A stretch of 64,000 bases of DNA from a virus: IMG/VR virus record IMGVR_UViG_3300043395_002542, positions 1 through 64,000 of that record. One strand, written 5' to 3'. Under the pieces are notes generated by a model, which was not told the origin of the DNA, did not search any database, and saw only the letters and a program-made list of their open reading frames with translations. The stretch's first letter is position 1, and each line of letters starts with the position of its first letter. The position numbers and the translations under genes were made by a program. Of the stretch, positions 30,123 to 38,983 are shown in pieces.

Positions 30123-30890
30123 ATGGCAACCGTTCTGTCCGGTATTTCCGGGGCTTTTTATTACAAGCCCGCTGGCACCAAAGCAACCTTTGGTGAAACC
30201 GATGTAAATGCAACTAACAACACACTTTTTGTTGGCACTTACATGGGTTTTCGCGTTGGCGATCCCGTTAAGTTCAGCATTGTGAATACCACGACCGGTG
30301 GAGCTGGTACTGGTACGCTTCCCGGCACGCTGAGTGATTCCACTACCTATTACGTGCTGACCTACGTTGCTAGCACGGGCCTGATGACTGTTTCCACCGC
30401 TGCTGGTGGCACCGTTGTTGATATTACTGACGACGGCACCGCAACCGGCTCTAACAAGTTCCAGGTCGCTTATGCCACTTTCGGCGCTGTTGCAGAGGTT
30501 CGCGACTGGAGTATTGAGATCTCTCGCGCTGAGATCGACGTTACCACCATTGGCCAGACCCAAGGCCAGTACGTTCCCTTCCGTTCGTACATCTCTGGCT
30601 TCGGCGATGCAAACGGCAGTGCAACGGTCTATATGACCGACGAGGATAATGCTTTTGCCAACCGCATTATTCAAGACGTGCTTCAGCGCAAGCAAGTGGG
30701 CGCCACGATGAAGCTTTACATCGACCGCGTTGAAGCTGCTGGCGTTGTTGATGACACGAAGAGCCGCTCGATCGAGACTGAGGTTACCCTGACCTCCGCC
30801 TCGTTCACCGTCAACCCGGACGATGCTCAGAGCATCGCCATCAACTTCCGTCCTTCCTCTGCCGTGTCCTTCGATCTTACTACCACCTGA
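30123..30890 (+). CDS. Major tail tube protein
   Basis: 255 residues. It has the tail-tube motif GAVAEVRDWSIEISRAEIDV...TIG, then a beta-rich end. An insertion near residues 55-100 looks like an extra Ig-like domain. Shorter relatives sit at 42023 and 42457. The upstream leader contains a CGGGC/GCCCG hairpin (30085-30097). Followed by a strong terminator. G/C-ending codons indicate high expression. Confidence 0.8.
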   Translation: MATVLSGISGAFYYKPAGTKATFGETDVNATNNTLFVGTYMGFRVGDPVKFSIVNTTTGGAGTGTLPGTLSDSTTYYVLTYVASTGLMTVSTAAGGTVVDITDDGTATGSNKFQVAYATFGAVAEVRDWSIEISRAEIDVTTIGQTQGQYVPFRSYISGFGDANGSATVYMTDEDNAFANRIIQDVLQRKQVGATMKLYIDRVEAAGVVDDTKSRSIETEVTLTSASFTVNPDDAQSIAINFRPSSAVSFDLTTT

Positions 30891-30907
30891 TCACAGGCCG
30901 CTTGATT

Positions 30908-30929
30908 GCCCCGCTTCGGCGGGGCTTTT
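30908..30929 (+). terminator. Intrinsic terminator after the tail tube gene
   Basis: Seven-pair stem GCCCCGC/GCGGGGC (30908-30914 with 30919-30925), TTCG loop, T4 then CTTTT. Confidence 0.85.
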
Positions 30930-30950
30930 CTTTTATTTGGAGCCATTGCA

Positions 30951-32240
30951 ATGCCTACTTCTGTCACCCACGGAACACTGCCTGATGGCAGCATTCTGGA
31001 AATTGGCTCAACTGATGATGGCAGGCTTGAAGTAGATGCTGACTTTTCTGACTCTTCCGTAGATTCGTTTGGCCGTCTTCGCACGTCAACACCATTTACG
31101 TTATTCGATTCCAGTCATCGCTTTTCTGATAACGGTCACTGGGCAACTTCTGTATCCACTGGTGGATCAGCAACCTTCAATGCAAATCAGGGACTTGTTG
31201 ATCTTGCTGTTACTGCAGCCTCTGGGTCCGAGGTAATTCGTGAAACAAAGCGCGTATTTGCCTATCAGCCGGGCAAGTCGTTGCTGATGATGAACACGGT
31301 TGTTTTTGCCGCTGCAAAGACGGGCCTTCGTCAGCGCGTTGGCTATTTCGGGATAGAAAATGGAATCTACCTTGAGCAAGATGGTGCAACTGTAAATCTT
31401 GTACTTCGCTCAAAGGTTTCCGGTTCTATCGTAGACACCAAGGTTGCGCAATCTGACTGGAATGGCGACGATAAATTAAATGGAACCGGACTGTCAAAAA
31501 TCACCCTTGATTTATCCAAGGCGCAAATTTTCTGGGTTGATCTTGAATGGCTTGGCGTTGGCACTGTTCGTGCTGGCTTCGTGATTAATGGTCAATTTAT
31601 TCACTGCCATTCCTTCCATCACGCCAACCTGATTTCCTCTACATATACAACTACTGCTTGCCTGCCGCTTCGTTATGAAATAACAAATACGGCTGCGACT
31701 TCGGGCGCAAGCACTATGAAGCAGATTTGCTCCACGGTGCTATCAGAGGGCGGCTACGAACTTCGCGGCATCGCCGAAAGCGCTGGCACTGCAATTGGAT
31801 CCGCTTATTCCTTGGCCGTCGCTGGAACCTACTATCCAGTTATTTCTGTTCGCCTGAAATCAACTCGATTGGATTCGATCGTTGTTCCCATCGGTGGCGC
31901 TTTGATGGGCGTTGGCAACGGCCACAATTATTCGTGGCGCGTTTATGAAGCGTCAACGATTTCCGGTGGCAGCTGGCTAACTACAAGTGCAGACTCATCA
32001 GTTGAATACAATTTGTCGGGAGCGTCGTTTTCCGGCGGCAAAATTATTTCCTCTGGATATTTTTCCTCTTCAAATCAATCGACTCCGATTGCAAGTATTA
32101 TCAGGCAAGCTTTATTTAGCCTTCAGCTTCAGCGGAATAGTTTTACTTCTAGTGCTGAAACTCTTACAATTGCCGTTGCGTGCGATACGGCCACAAGTAC
32201 CGCATATGCAAGCCTTGACTGGGGCGAGATTACGCGTTGA
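30951..32240 (+). CDS. Virion structural protein of the FGRLRTSTPFTLFDSS family
   Basis: 429 residues, beta-rich. The motif DSFGRLRTSTPFTLFDSSHR followed by YQPGKSLLMMNTVVF recurs in cyano- and pelagiphage structural proteins, thought to decorate heads or tails. No enzyme motif. The ATG at 30951 follows TTGGAGCC. Located among tail genes, so a tail or adhesion role is inferred. Confidence 0.65.
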   Translation: MPTSVTHGTLPDGSILEIGSTDDGRLEVDADFSDSSVDSFGRLRTSTPFTLFDSSHRFSDNGHWATSVSTGGSATFNANQGLVDLAVTAASGSEVIRETKRVFAYQPGKSLLMMNTVVFAAAKTGLRQRVGYFGIENGIYLEQDGATVNLVLRSKVSGSIVDTKVAQSDWNGDDKLNGTGLSKITLDLSKAQIFWVDLEWLGVGTVRAGFVINGQFIHCHSFHHANLISSTYTTTACLPLRYEITNTAATSGASTMKQICSTVLSEGGYELRGIAESAGTAIGSAYSLAVAGTYYPVISVRLKSTRLDSIVVPIGGALMGVGNGHNYSWRVYEASTISGGSWLTTSADSSVEYNLSGASFSGGKIISSGYFSSSNQSTPIASIIRQALFSLQLQRNSFTSSAETLTIAVACDTATSTAYASLDWGEITR

Positions 32241-32307
32241 TTGACAGTCGGCCCATTGTGCTTTTGCTTATTGTGCATTACGCTTTGGGCTGACCATTTT
32301 TCCTTTT

Positions 32308-32676
32308 ATGGCCAACGCACCCGCCGTTTCTGGTCCGATGAGGGCTATCGACATCCTGCGCAAAGCAGCGAATTTTGAGCCTATCAAGCAGGAGATCACG
32401 CTCAGCGATGGCACTGAGTTTGTTTTTTATGTTTCTCCGCTGAATGCCGCCGAGCGCGAAAAAGCGCAGAAGGATGGCGGCGCAGATAGCAATGGCTTTG
32501 CTATGCAGCTTCTCATTCAGAAGGCCCTCGATGAAAATGGCGAGCGGATGTTCAAGTCTGGTGACATCCCCGTTCTGAAGCGTGATGTTGAAGACGAGGA
32601 TCTCCAGAAAATGATCCTTTGTGTTCTTCGCCCGCGTGGTGGAAAGGACGAAGATACTGATCTGAAAAGCGCTTGA
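32308..32676 (+). CDS. Tail assembly chaperone, short (G-like) product
   Basis: 122 residues ending ...DTDLKSA. Small alpha/beta protein with DILRKAANFEPIKQEITLSD at the start, like siphovirus G proteins. A CTG-AAAA-GC run at 32662-32670 allows a +1 slip into the 32666-32866 frame, creating the longer G-T chaperone. It lies before the tape measure gene, which it is expected to coat. Confidence 0.78.
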   Translation: MANAPAVSGPMRAIDILRKAANFEPIKQEITLSDGTEFVFYVSPLNAAEREKAQKDGGADSNGFAMQLLIQKALDENGERMFKSGDIPVLKRDVEDEDLQKMILCVLRPRGGKDEDTDLKSA

Positions 32677-32866
32677 GAAAGAGCTTGAGTTTGATAGTAG
32701 ACTCATGTTTCAGCTCTCTCTTGCAGAGGAGCTAAAGATGACATTGGCTCAACTCAAAGAGTCAATGACAGACGAAGAAATGCTCCTCTGGGCTGCATAT
32801 TTCCGCATCAAGAAACGTCAACACGACAAAATGATGCAAGATGCAAAAAGAGGGGCAAAACGCTAA
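32666..32866 (+). CDS. Tail assembly chaperone T domain (frameshift extension)
   Basis: Frame open from 32666, giving KALEKELEFDSRLMFQLSLA, then LKMTLAQLKESMTDEEMLLW. The segment MTLAQLKESMTDEE...WAAYF is the T-type domain seen in many phages. The coding sense begins upstream of its first ATG (32705), so it is probably made by +1 slippage at AAAA (32665-32668). In the P site AAA re-pairs perfectly with AAA. Independent initiation at 32705 is possible. Confidence 0.72.
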   Translation, partial: KALEKELEFDSRLMFQLSLAEELKMTLAQLKESMTDEEMLLWAAYFRIKKRQHDKMMQDAKRGAKR

Positions 32867-32875
32867 CGGTCATCA

Positions 32876-32898
32876 GCCGCCCACTTGGGCGGCTTTTT
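32876..32898 (+). terminator. Intrinsic terminator between chaperone and tape measure genes
   Basis: GCCGCCC/GGGCGGC stem (32876-32882 with 32887-32893), ACTT loop, T5 tract. It would lower expression of the tape measure gene. Confidence 0.85.
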
Positions 32899-32937
32899 CT
32901 TGCCTAGCTAGACTGCCACTAAGTTCAGGTCGAACAA

Positions 32938-35900
32938 GTGGCTAGTTACGACGCGCAAATTAATTTAATTATTGGCGGCGTCAGGCAGCTTCGTGAACTT
33001 GAGGACCGGTTAAATGGAATACAAAATACGATCGAAGAAATAAATGATCTCGGCGCTAACGCCGTGATGGGCAGAAATATTGACATGTCTGGCTATGCCA
33101 GAGTCCTCAGAAACCTTGAAGCAATAAGAGCTTCGACGAATGCGCAGGCAGGGGAGCAGCAGAGAGCAAATGCATTGGTCAGGGATCAGCTACTTCTTTA
33201 TTCTCAGTTAAACAGAGAGCAAAACCTTTATCGCCGTAGAAGCTCCGCTTTCACGGAAGAGTCTCGTGGCGTTCGAGAGACGAACCAACAAGTAATTGAA
33301 CTTACTACTCAGCTCCGCACGGCCCAAAGAGCTTTTAGTCAGCTTTTTGCCGAGGGTGACATTCAGGGTGTTCGGACGATTAATGCTGAAATTGGGTCTT
33401 TGCTTGAAGAGCTGCGCGAAATAAATCGTGTTGCTACGGGCACCAAGAATGTTGGCGCAAATACTGCACAGCTTCAGTCTCAGGCCGACGCCTGGCAAAT
33501 TCAGATAAATGCACTGCGTCAACGCGCAGGACTTCTCTCTGAAAACGAAGAAATTCTTGCGCGTTTATTGACCGCAGAAAGGAATCTGATTCAGCTTCGG
33601 AATGTTGACATGACATTTCGTGATGACGCAAATGTGCGCCTTGGCAGACAAGAGCTTGAAAACGCCAAGCTTTTATTAAAGGCGGAAGAAGATATAGCCA
33701 CAAGAAGAGATAGGGATGCAAGAGCTTATCAGGCGCAAATAGAGCAACAAACACGTCAAATTCAACAGCAAGCGAAGGAGCTTCGCTCCGTGTTGTTTAG
33801 CGCTGGCAAATTAGCTGGCAAGGCTGGCTCTGCAGCCCTTGATGCGCTGACATTTGGAAGGGGGTCACAAATTGCCAAAGGAGCAAAAAATGCTGCAATT
33901 AGAGGGGGAATTGGACTTGGGGCACTTGGGCTTGGTGGGGCCTATACCGCCGTTGAAGGTGCGTTGGGAAATGTCGATCTTGGAATACTTCAGGGGCCAG
34001 CGACGCAAGCAGCAAACGCAGTCGGCGGCGCCATAAATAATGCCCTCGGGGGAATTCCTGAGATCGTAGGAAATCTTCTTTCTGCGCTTGGCGATATTCC
34101 CGGCGCTCTCGGTCTTGCGTCTGTTGCTGCATTAGCATTTGCGCCTGCAATGAAAACGGCCGGTGAGGCTGTTTTTGAAGCTGGGAAGAAATTCGGCTCA
34201 ACTAAGTTTGGTGAAAACGTAAAACTAACACTTGAAAGGCAGACAAATTTATTTGAGTCTGTAATAAATGCAGCGTCAGAAATGAACATGACGCTTGACG
34301 CATCTAAATCTGGGCTTAATGCAGTTGGCGCCGCGATTAAATCCCTGCCGGCCCTTCCAGCTGCTGGACAGACTTCTTTCCGTGGGGAGGTTCGTCGCGG
34401 TAGAAGTGGCGCATTCATTGGCGGCGGGGCAAGGGATTTACTTTCCAACCCTGACTACTTAGTTGGCGCAGCCGGAATTATTGCTGAGCGAACTCAAGAT
34501 GCTGCGGATACCTCGCTTCGTTTTGCCGAGGGTCTTGGCCAGGCTGCAGTAGAGGCAAAAACTGTTGCAGATTATTTAAGCGAGGCCGTAAAACTTCAGA
34601 AAACGTCAGAGACATCCGCTCAAAGGTTTGTTCGTCAAACGATAGAGAAAGGGCGCGCAATACTAGAAAATCAAAGAAGCGCCGATATAGCTAGAGAACG
34701 CTCCGCGCAGTTCCTCGGTGGTCAGTATTCACTCGCGCAGGTTCCTCCGCGAGGGGAGCTTCTTCCTGGGGGTCGAACCGAGACTCGTCAGCCCGATTAC
34801 AGGGAAATGCTCAACCAGGCTGCTCAAGCGCGAGCAGTCATCGAGGATTCCCTTAATTCCCTGAGAAGTAGGGCAATTCAGAGTCTTGGCCTCTCCAAGG
34901 CTGTTATTGACGCGATGACAGAGGAGCAGCGCATTGCATTGGCAAACGAACAAATACAAAAAAGGTCCCTTGGCAGTGTGTCTGAGGCAGTCGCCGCCAG
35001 AAGGACATCCCTTGGTGTTATGCGGCAGGAGCAAGTTACGCTTGCTAGTATCAACGCTGAAAATGAGCGTTCTGTTGAAATAATTAGACAGCGAAATCGT
35101 GAATTGCGCGCAACTCCAGTTGCCGCAATGACGCCGCAGGAGCGAGTTGGGCAAGGCATTTTTGATCCTGCGACCCTCCGCGCAGATCGTCGTCGTCGTG
35201 TTGCCGCTGGTCGTGCGCGTCAGGAAGCAATAGGTCGTGCAACAAGCGAAGGCTTAATCGGCGGCGCCTTCCCTCTTCTGTTTGGTCAGGGTGTTGGCGC
35301 GTCGCTTGGCGGCCTTGCTGGCGGCATTGGCGGTGGCCTTGCTGGTGGCGGCCTTGGCTTTGGCTTGTCGCTAATTGGTACAGCTCTCGGCACTGCTATA
35401 GACACGCTTGGCGCAAAGGCCACGGAAGTTGGCAAGTCACTTCGCTATCCAGCCGAAGCATTTGAAAAACTGAAAGAGGCCGGACTGCTTGCAAGTCGTC
35501 AACAAGAATACTATATTGCAAAATTAATCGAATCTGGCAGAATCGTAGAGGCGAATGGCGAGATCCAGAAAGAAATAATCAAAAAAGTTGGCGTTTCTGG
35601 TGTGAAAGACCTAGCGGCTCTTGGTGACTCTTCAACGAAACTGAGCAAAGTTTGGGCCGAGTTTAATCTTCAGTTGCAGGCTGCTATTGCTGGGCCTCTT
35701 GCTGGCCTGCTTGATTGGGTGTCAAATATATTGGCGGTTGGAAATGAGGTCACAAGAGAAGCCGCCAGGCAACAGCAAATATTAGATAGCCTTTCGCCAG
35801 AAAACAAAAAAGCCTTGCTTGGTGAGCAGTCTCAAATTCAGCAAGGCATGACACTGTTTAATGAGGCGCAGAAAAATAAGCAAATTTCTGAACTCTACAC

Positions 35901-37749
35901 TAGGTATCAGCCACTTGGCGCGGCGCCAGCTATTCAGCCTGGCGCCCTGACCCCGGAGCAAAGAGATGCTGTTGCTCAAGCGCAAGCGCAAACACGTCAG
36001 CTTCAGGCCCAAGTGGAGCTTGCGGCTAAGCGACTTTCCCTCACTGGCTTAACCTTAGAAAGGGATGGCGCTCGGTATATTCAGGCATCAAAATCAATCG
36101 CGCTACAAGAATACGAAAACAAGCTTCTTGAAATCAAGGATGGCTGGATAGGAAAAGTCTTTGACAAAGAAAAAAATATAGCAATGATTCGCGCAGCAAA
36201 TCTTGAGTATGCTGCAAAACTCAAGCAAATTGAAGCAGAAGTTGCCGAAGCCGCTCGCGCAAGAGCTTCGGCCTTGTATCAAGCGGAAATACAGTATTAC
36301 CAAGAGGTGGAGAAAAGACTTGATCTTGCCGCGAGAGAAGAGGAGGTTGCAAATGGTCAACAGGCTGGCATCAAAAGACAGATTGAACTATCGGAGACTC
36401 TGCGCGCCACTCGCGAACAAATACTTTTAAGAGAGGAAACATTGGCGCTTGTAGAGGCAAGAAAGAATGGAACAGAGCAACAAGTTCGCGCAACTTTCGA
36501 GCTTAGGTTTGCGAGCCTCCGAAGAGAGTTTGCGTTAAATGAAAAAATTCTTAAGCAACGAGAGGCTGAATACAGGTTTGATAGGATGATGTCAATAGAG
36601 CAGGCAAAGAATCAGGCTGCTCAACCATTTATTCAGTTCCGCCAAGATCAAGAACTAAGCATTCAATACGCGAAAACATATCACAGGCTTCTCACGGAGG
36701 GTGTCGCGCCTACCGAAGCAAAAAGAATTGCCGATTTTGAGAGAATGGTGGCTCAGCAAAAGAATTCTCTTGATCTTCAAATCTTAATTGCGACTGCAGC
36801 AGTTACGCAGGCGGAATCATACGGCGTTAGTGTTGATAAAATTGCTGAATTACGGCTTGAGCTTGAGCGCCTGAACAAGGCTAGAGAGGAGACCGATAAA
36901 TACGCTCAGCAAGGCCCCGGAGAAAAACCAAAAGATATTCCTGGGGCTAAAATTCAAGAATTTATTTCCGAAGCAACGGCCCAGCTCAATGATCTTGAGT
37001 CAGTCGCCATTCGCGTATCACAAAGCATTGGCGACGCCATAGGCAACTCTCTTGCCAATGGCATTTCTGGCCTGATTGAAGGCACAACTACTGCCAAGCA
37101 AATCTTTGCCGACTTCTTAAAGAGCGTTGGCCAGATCCTTGTGCAAGAGGGCACGAAGATGATTGCAACTTACATTGCAATTGGTATTGCGAAGATGTTT
37201 GCCGGTCTTTTTACTGCTGGATCGTCAAGTGCAAGCGCGATTCCATCAAGCGGTATTCCTTCTGCTCCCACGATTAACGGATTTGACACGGGCGCTTTTG
37301 CAAACATTGCTGCGAATGGTGCTTATTTTTCTGGCGGAGCTTCATATTTCGCCAATGGTGGTGTGTTCACAAACAAGATCGTTTCCTCGCCAACTCTCTT
37401 CAAATTCGCTGATGGCGGCTCCATGAACACTGGCGTCATGGGCGAGGCCGGACCTGAGGCAATCATGCCCCTGCGTCGCGGTGCTAGCGGTCGCCTAGGT
37501 GTTGATGCCTCCGGCCTCCGCGAGGCCATGGGTAGCGCTCCTGGCGCCTCTTCTGGCAGTTCCGTCTTGAATATGACCTTTGAGACGACTTCGATCAATG
37601 GCGTGGAATACGTCAGCAGGGAGCAGCTTGAGTCTGCAATGGCTGCCACTCGACGCCAAGCAGCTTCGGACGGCGCAAAGCGTGGAATGTCGATGGCCTT
37701 AGATAAACTTCAACAGTCACCCCAAGCTCGTCGTCGGATCGGGATCTAA
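32938..37749 (+). CDS. Tail tape measure protein
   Basis: 1603 residues from a GTG. Long coiled coils (about 60-285 and 1130-1400) alternate with Gly/Ala-rich hydrophobic segments (about 320-400 and 772-826: GLIGGAFPLLFGQGVGASLG). The end contains FADGGSMNTGVMGEAGPEAI, the usual tape-measure C-terminal pattern. By the common rule of about 1.5 A per residue it predicts a tail near 240 nm. It sets tail length and probably helps DNA enter the host membrane. No lysozyme or peptidase motif was seen. Confidence 0.92.
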   Translation: MASYDAQINLIIGGVRQLRELEDRLNGIQNTIEEINDLGANAVMGRNIDMSGYARVLRNLEAIRASTNAQAGEQQRANALVRDQLLLYSQLNREQNLYRRRSSAFTEESRGVRETNQQVIELTTQLRTAQRAFSQLFAEGDIQGVRTINAEIGSLLEELREINRVATGTKNVGANTAQLQSQADAWQIQINALRQRAGLLSENEEILARLLTAERNLIQLRNVDMTFRDDANVRLGRQELENAKLLLKAEEDIATRRDRDARAYQAQIEQQTRQIQQQAKELRSVLFSAGKLAGKAGSAALDALTFGRGSQIAKGAKNAAIRGGIGLGALGLGGAYTAVEGALGNVDLGILQGPATQAANAVGGAINNALGGIPEIVGNLLSALGDIPGALGLASVAALAFAPAMKTAGEAVFEAGKKFGSTKFGENVKLTLERQTNLFESVINAASEMNMTLDASKSGLNAVGAAIKSLPALPAAGQTSFRGEVRRGRSGAFIGGGARDLLSNPDYLVGAAGIIAERTQDAADTSLRFAEGLGQAAVEAKTVADYLSEAVKLQKTSETSAQRFVRQTIEKGRAILENQRSADIARERSAQFLGGQYSLAQVPPRGELLPGGRTETRQPDYREMLNQAAQARAVIEDSLNSLRSRAIQSLGLSKAVIDAMTEEQRIALANEQIQKRSLGSVSEAVAARRTSLGVMRQEQVTLASINAENERSVEIIRQRNRELRATPVAAMTPQERVGQGIFDPATLRADRRRRVAAGRARQEAIGRATSEGLIGGAFPLLFGQGVGASLGGLAGGIGGGLAGGGLGFGLSLIGTALGTAIDTLGAKATEVGKSLRYPAEAFEKLKEAGLLASRQQEYYIAKLIESGRIVEANGEIQKEIIKKVGVSGVKDLAALGDSSTKLSKVWAEFNLQLQAAIAGPLAGLLDWVSNILAVGNEVTREAARQQQILDSLSPENKKALLGEQSQIQQGMTLFNEAQKNKQISELYTRYQPLGAAPAIQPGALTPEQRDAVAQAQAQTRQLQAQVELAAKRLSLTGLTLERDGARYIQASKSIALQEYENKLLEIKDGWIGKVFDKEKNIAMIRAANLEYAAKLKQIEAEVAEAARARASALYQAEIQYYQEVEKRLDLAAREEEVANGQQAGIKRQIELSETLRATREQILLREETLALVEARKNGTEQQVRATFELRFASLRREFALNEKILKQREAEYRFDRMMSIEQAKNQAAQPFIQFRQDQELSIQYAKTYHRLLTEGVAPTEAKRIADFERMVAQQKNSLDLQILIATAAVTQAESYGVSVDKIAELRLELERLNKAREETDKYAQQGPGEKPKDIPGAKIQEFISEATAQLNDLESVAIRVSQSIGDAIGNSLANGISGLIEGTTTAKQIFADFLKSVGQILVQEGTKMIATYIAIGIAKMFAGLFTAGSSSASAIPSSGIPSAPTINGFDTGAFANIAANGAYFSGGASYFANGGVFTNKIVSSPTLFKFADGGSMNTGVMGEAGPEAIMPLRRGASGRLGVDASGLREAMGSAPGASSGSSVLNMTFETTSINGVEYVSREQLESAMAATRRQAASDGAKRGMSMALDKLQQSPQARRRIGI

Positions 37750-37752
37750 GTC

Positions 37753-38142
37753 ATGTCGATACCATTCCCCGCACTTGTTCCGACCGGACGCAGAGTAAAG
37801 CTCGGCGAATACCCGACGAGGGTTTATAGGTCAATGTCGGGCGCAACTGCAAAACGCAGCTTTGGTAACAGAGCGTTCAGGTATCAGTTAACACTTGAGT
37901 TCAAAAACATACTTGATGCAACCGCCGCTTCAATTGTTACACACTACACAAGCGTTAATGCTGGTTTTACGCGCTTTACGCTTTCAACGCAACTTTTTGA
38001 TGGCATGGATTCAACTTTGAGTTCACAGCTTCGCGCTCCGACTGGAATTTTATGGGAATATGCATCGCCCCCCGATGTTGAATCAGTGACGAAGGGCATT
38101 AGTACTGTTAGGGTTGAGCTTGTAGGAGAAATTGATCCATGA
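37753..38142 (+). CDS. Minor tail protein (M-like)
   Basis: 129 residues, beta-rich. RRVKLGEYPTRVYRSMSGAT and KRSFGNRAFRYQLTLEFKNI are typical of the first small gene after the tape measure in cyanosiphoviruses. Overlaps the next gene by four bases (ATGA). Assigned by order and pattern. Confidence 0.65.
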   Translation: MSIPFPALVPTGRRVKLGEYPTRVYRSMSGATAKRSFGNRAFRYQLTLEFKNILDATAASIVTHYTSVNAGFTRFTLSTQLFDGMDSTLSSQLRAPTGILWEYASPPDVESVTKGISTVRVELVGEIDP

Positions 38143-38606
38143 CACTCGAAATTAGAGTTGCGCAGTTTTTCAAGCTTCTCGATAAAGCTGGAAATACTTA
38201 TCGCTATCAAAATTATTTTATTAACTCAACGTCATCTATTCCGGGCGAAAGTTATAGCTTCGCGCCATTTCAAGTGCAAGGAACGATGTCAACCCTCGGG
38301 GGCGACAATGAACTGCTACAGATTTTATTTCCTAATGTTGAATTTGCGATTCGTCTCTTAGAGGCTGCCGATGGCAATAGGCTATCCAAGTTGACACTTG
38401 GAACCTACTGGCTTAGCGCATCTGGCTCTGTACTTAAGTCATACACAGAAAAATATATTGGCATTGGCTCAAGTTTTAGCGATACTACAATCGAGCTTCG
38501 CTATAGGGCCGCAACCGACGCAGCAGGCAATCAGTTTCCCGCCTTGACACTTACAAGAAATCTTGTTGGCATCCTTCCTCTTGATTCAGAAATTTCGACA
38601 AGATGA
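38139..38606 (+). CDS. Minor tail protein (L-like/DUF1833 type)
   Basis: 155 residues, beta-rich, with NSTSSIPGESYSFAPFQVQG. In lambda-like tails this position holds the L protein, which carries a zinc/iron site; no Cys cluster is visible here. Coupled to both neighbours by ATGA overlaps. Confidence 0.6.
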   Translation: MTLEIRVAQFFKLLDKAGNTYRYQNYFINSTSSIPGESYSFAPFQVQGTMSTLGGDNELLQILFPNVEFAIRLLEAADGNRLSKLTLGTYWLSASGSVLKSYTEKYIGIGSSFSDTTIELRYRAATDAAGNQFPALTLTRNLVGILPLDSEISTR

Positions 38607-38983
38607 ACGACCTAATTGGACTCAAAAGAGCCTGGAGTGCATTGCCGGGCGATGGCTCTGGCACGGTTGATTGCTGCGCTCTTGCAGCAGAAGTGCACAA
38701 AAGACTTGGGTATCACGATTACACGAATGAATTAATTGAGATATTCAGTAAGTACACAGACGATTCACTGCCTAAAAGCTTTATAGCAAAATGGCTGCTG
38801 AAGAATGCTGAGCGAATTGACGGCCCAGAGCCACACGCTGTAGTTTTGCTACCCGGCAATCGAGCTGGAGCACTTGGCACAGTTCTCGACGATGGAAGTG
38901 TTCTTTTTATCGCGCCGAACAGCTATGTTGTACGTGCGCCAATTCCAGAAGGGATGGGCTGGTACTTTCGGATGAGAAAATGA
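38603..38983 (+). CDS. NlpC/P60-like tail protein (K-like)
   Basis: 126 residues. TVDCCALAAEVHKRLGY gives the catalytic-type cysteine pair, and PHAVVLLPGNRAGALGTVLD resembles the His-containing strand of papain-like tail peptidases (DUF6950-like). Could hydrolyse peptidoglycan peptide links during infection or be an inactive structural copy. Confidence 0.6.
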   Translation: MNDLIGLKRAWSALPGDGSGTVDCCALAAEVHKRLGYHDYTNELIEIFSKYTDDSLPKSFIAKWLLKNAERIDGPEPHAVVLLPGNRAGALGTVLDDGSVLFIAPNSYVVRAPIPEGMGWYFRMRK

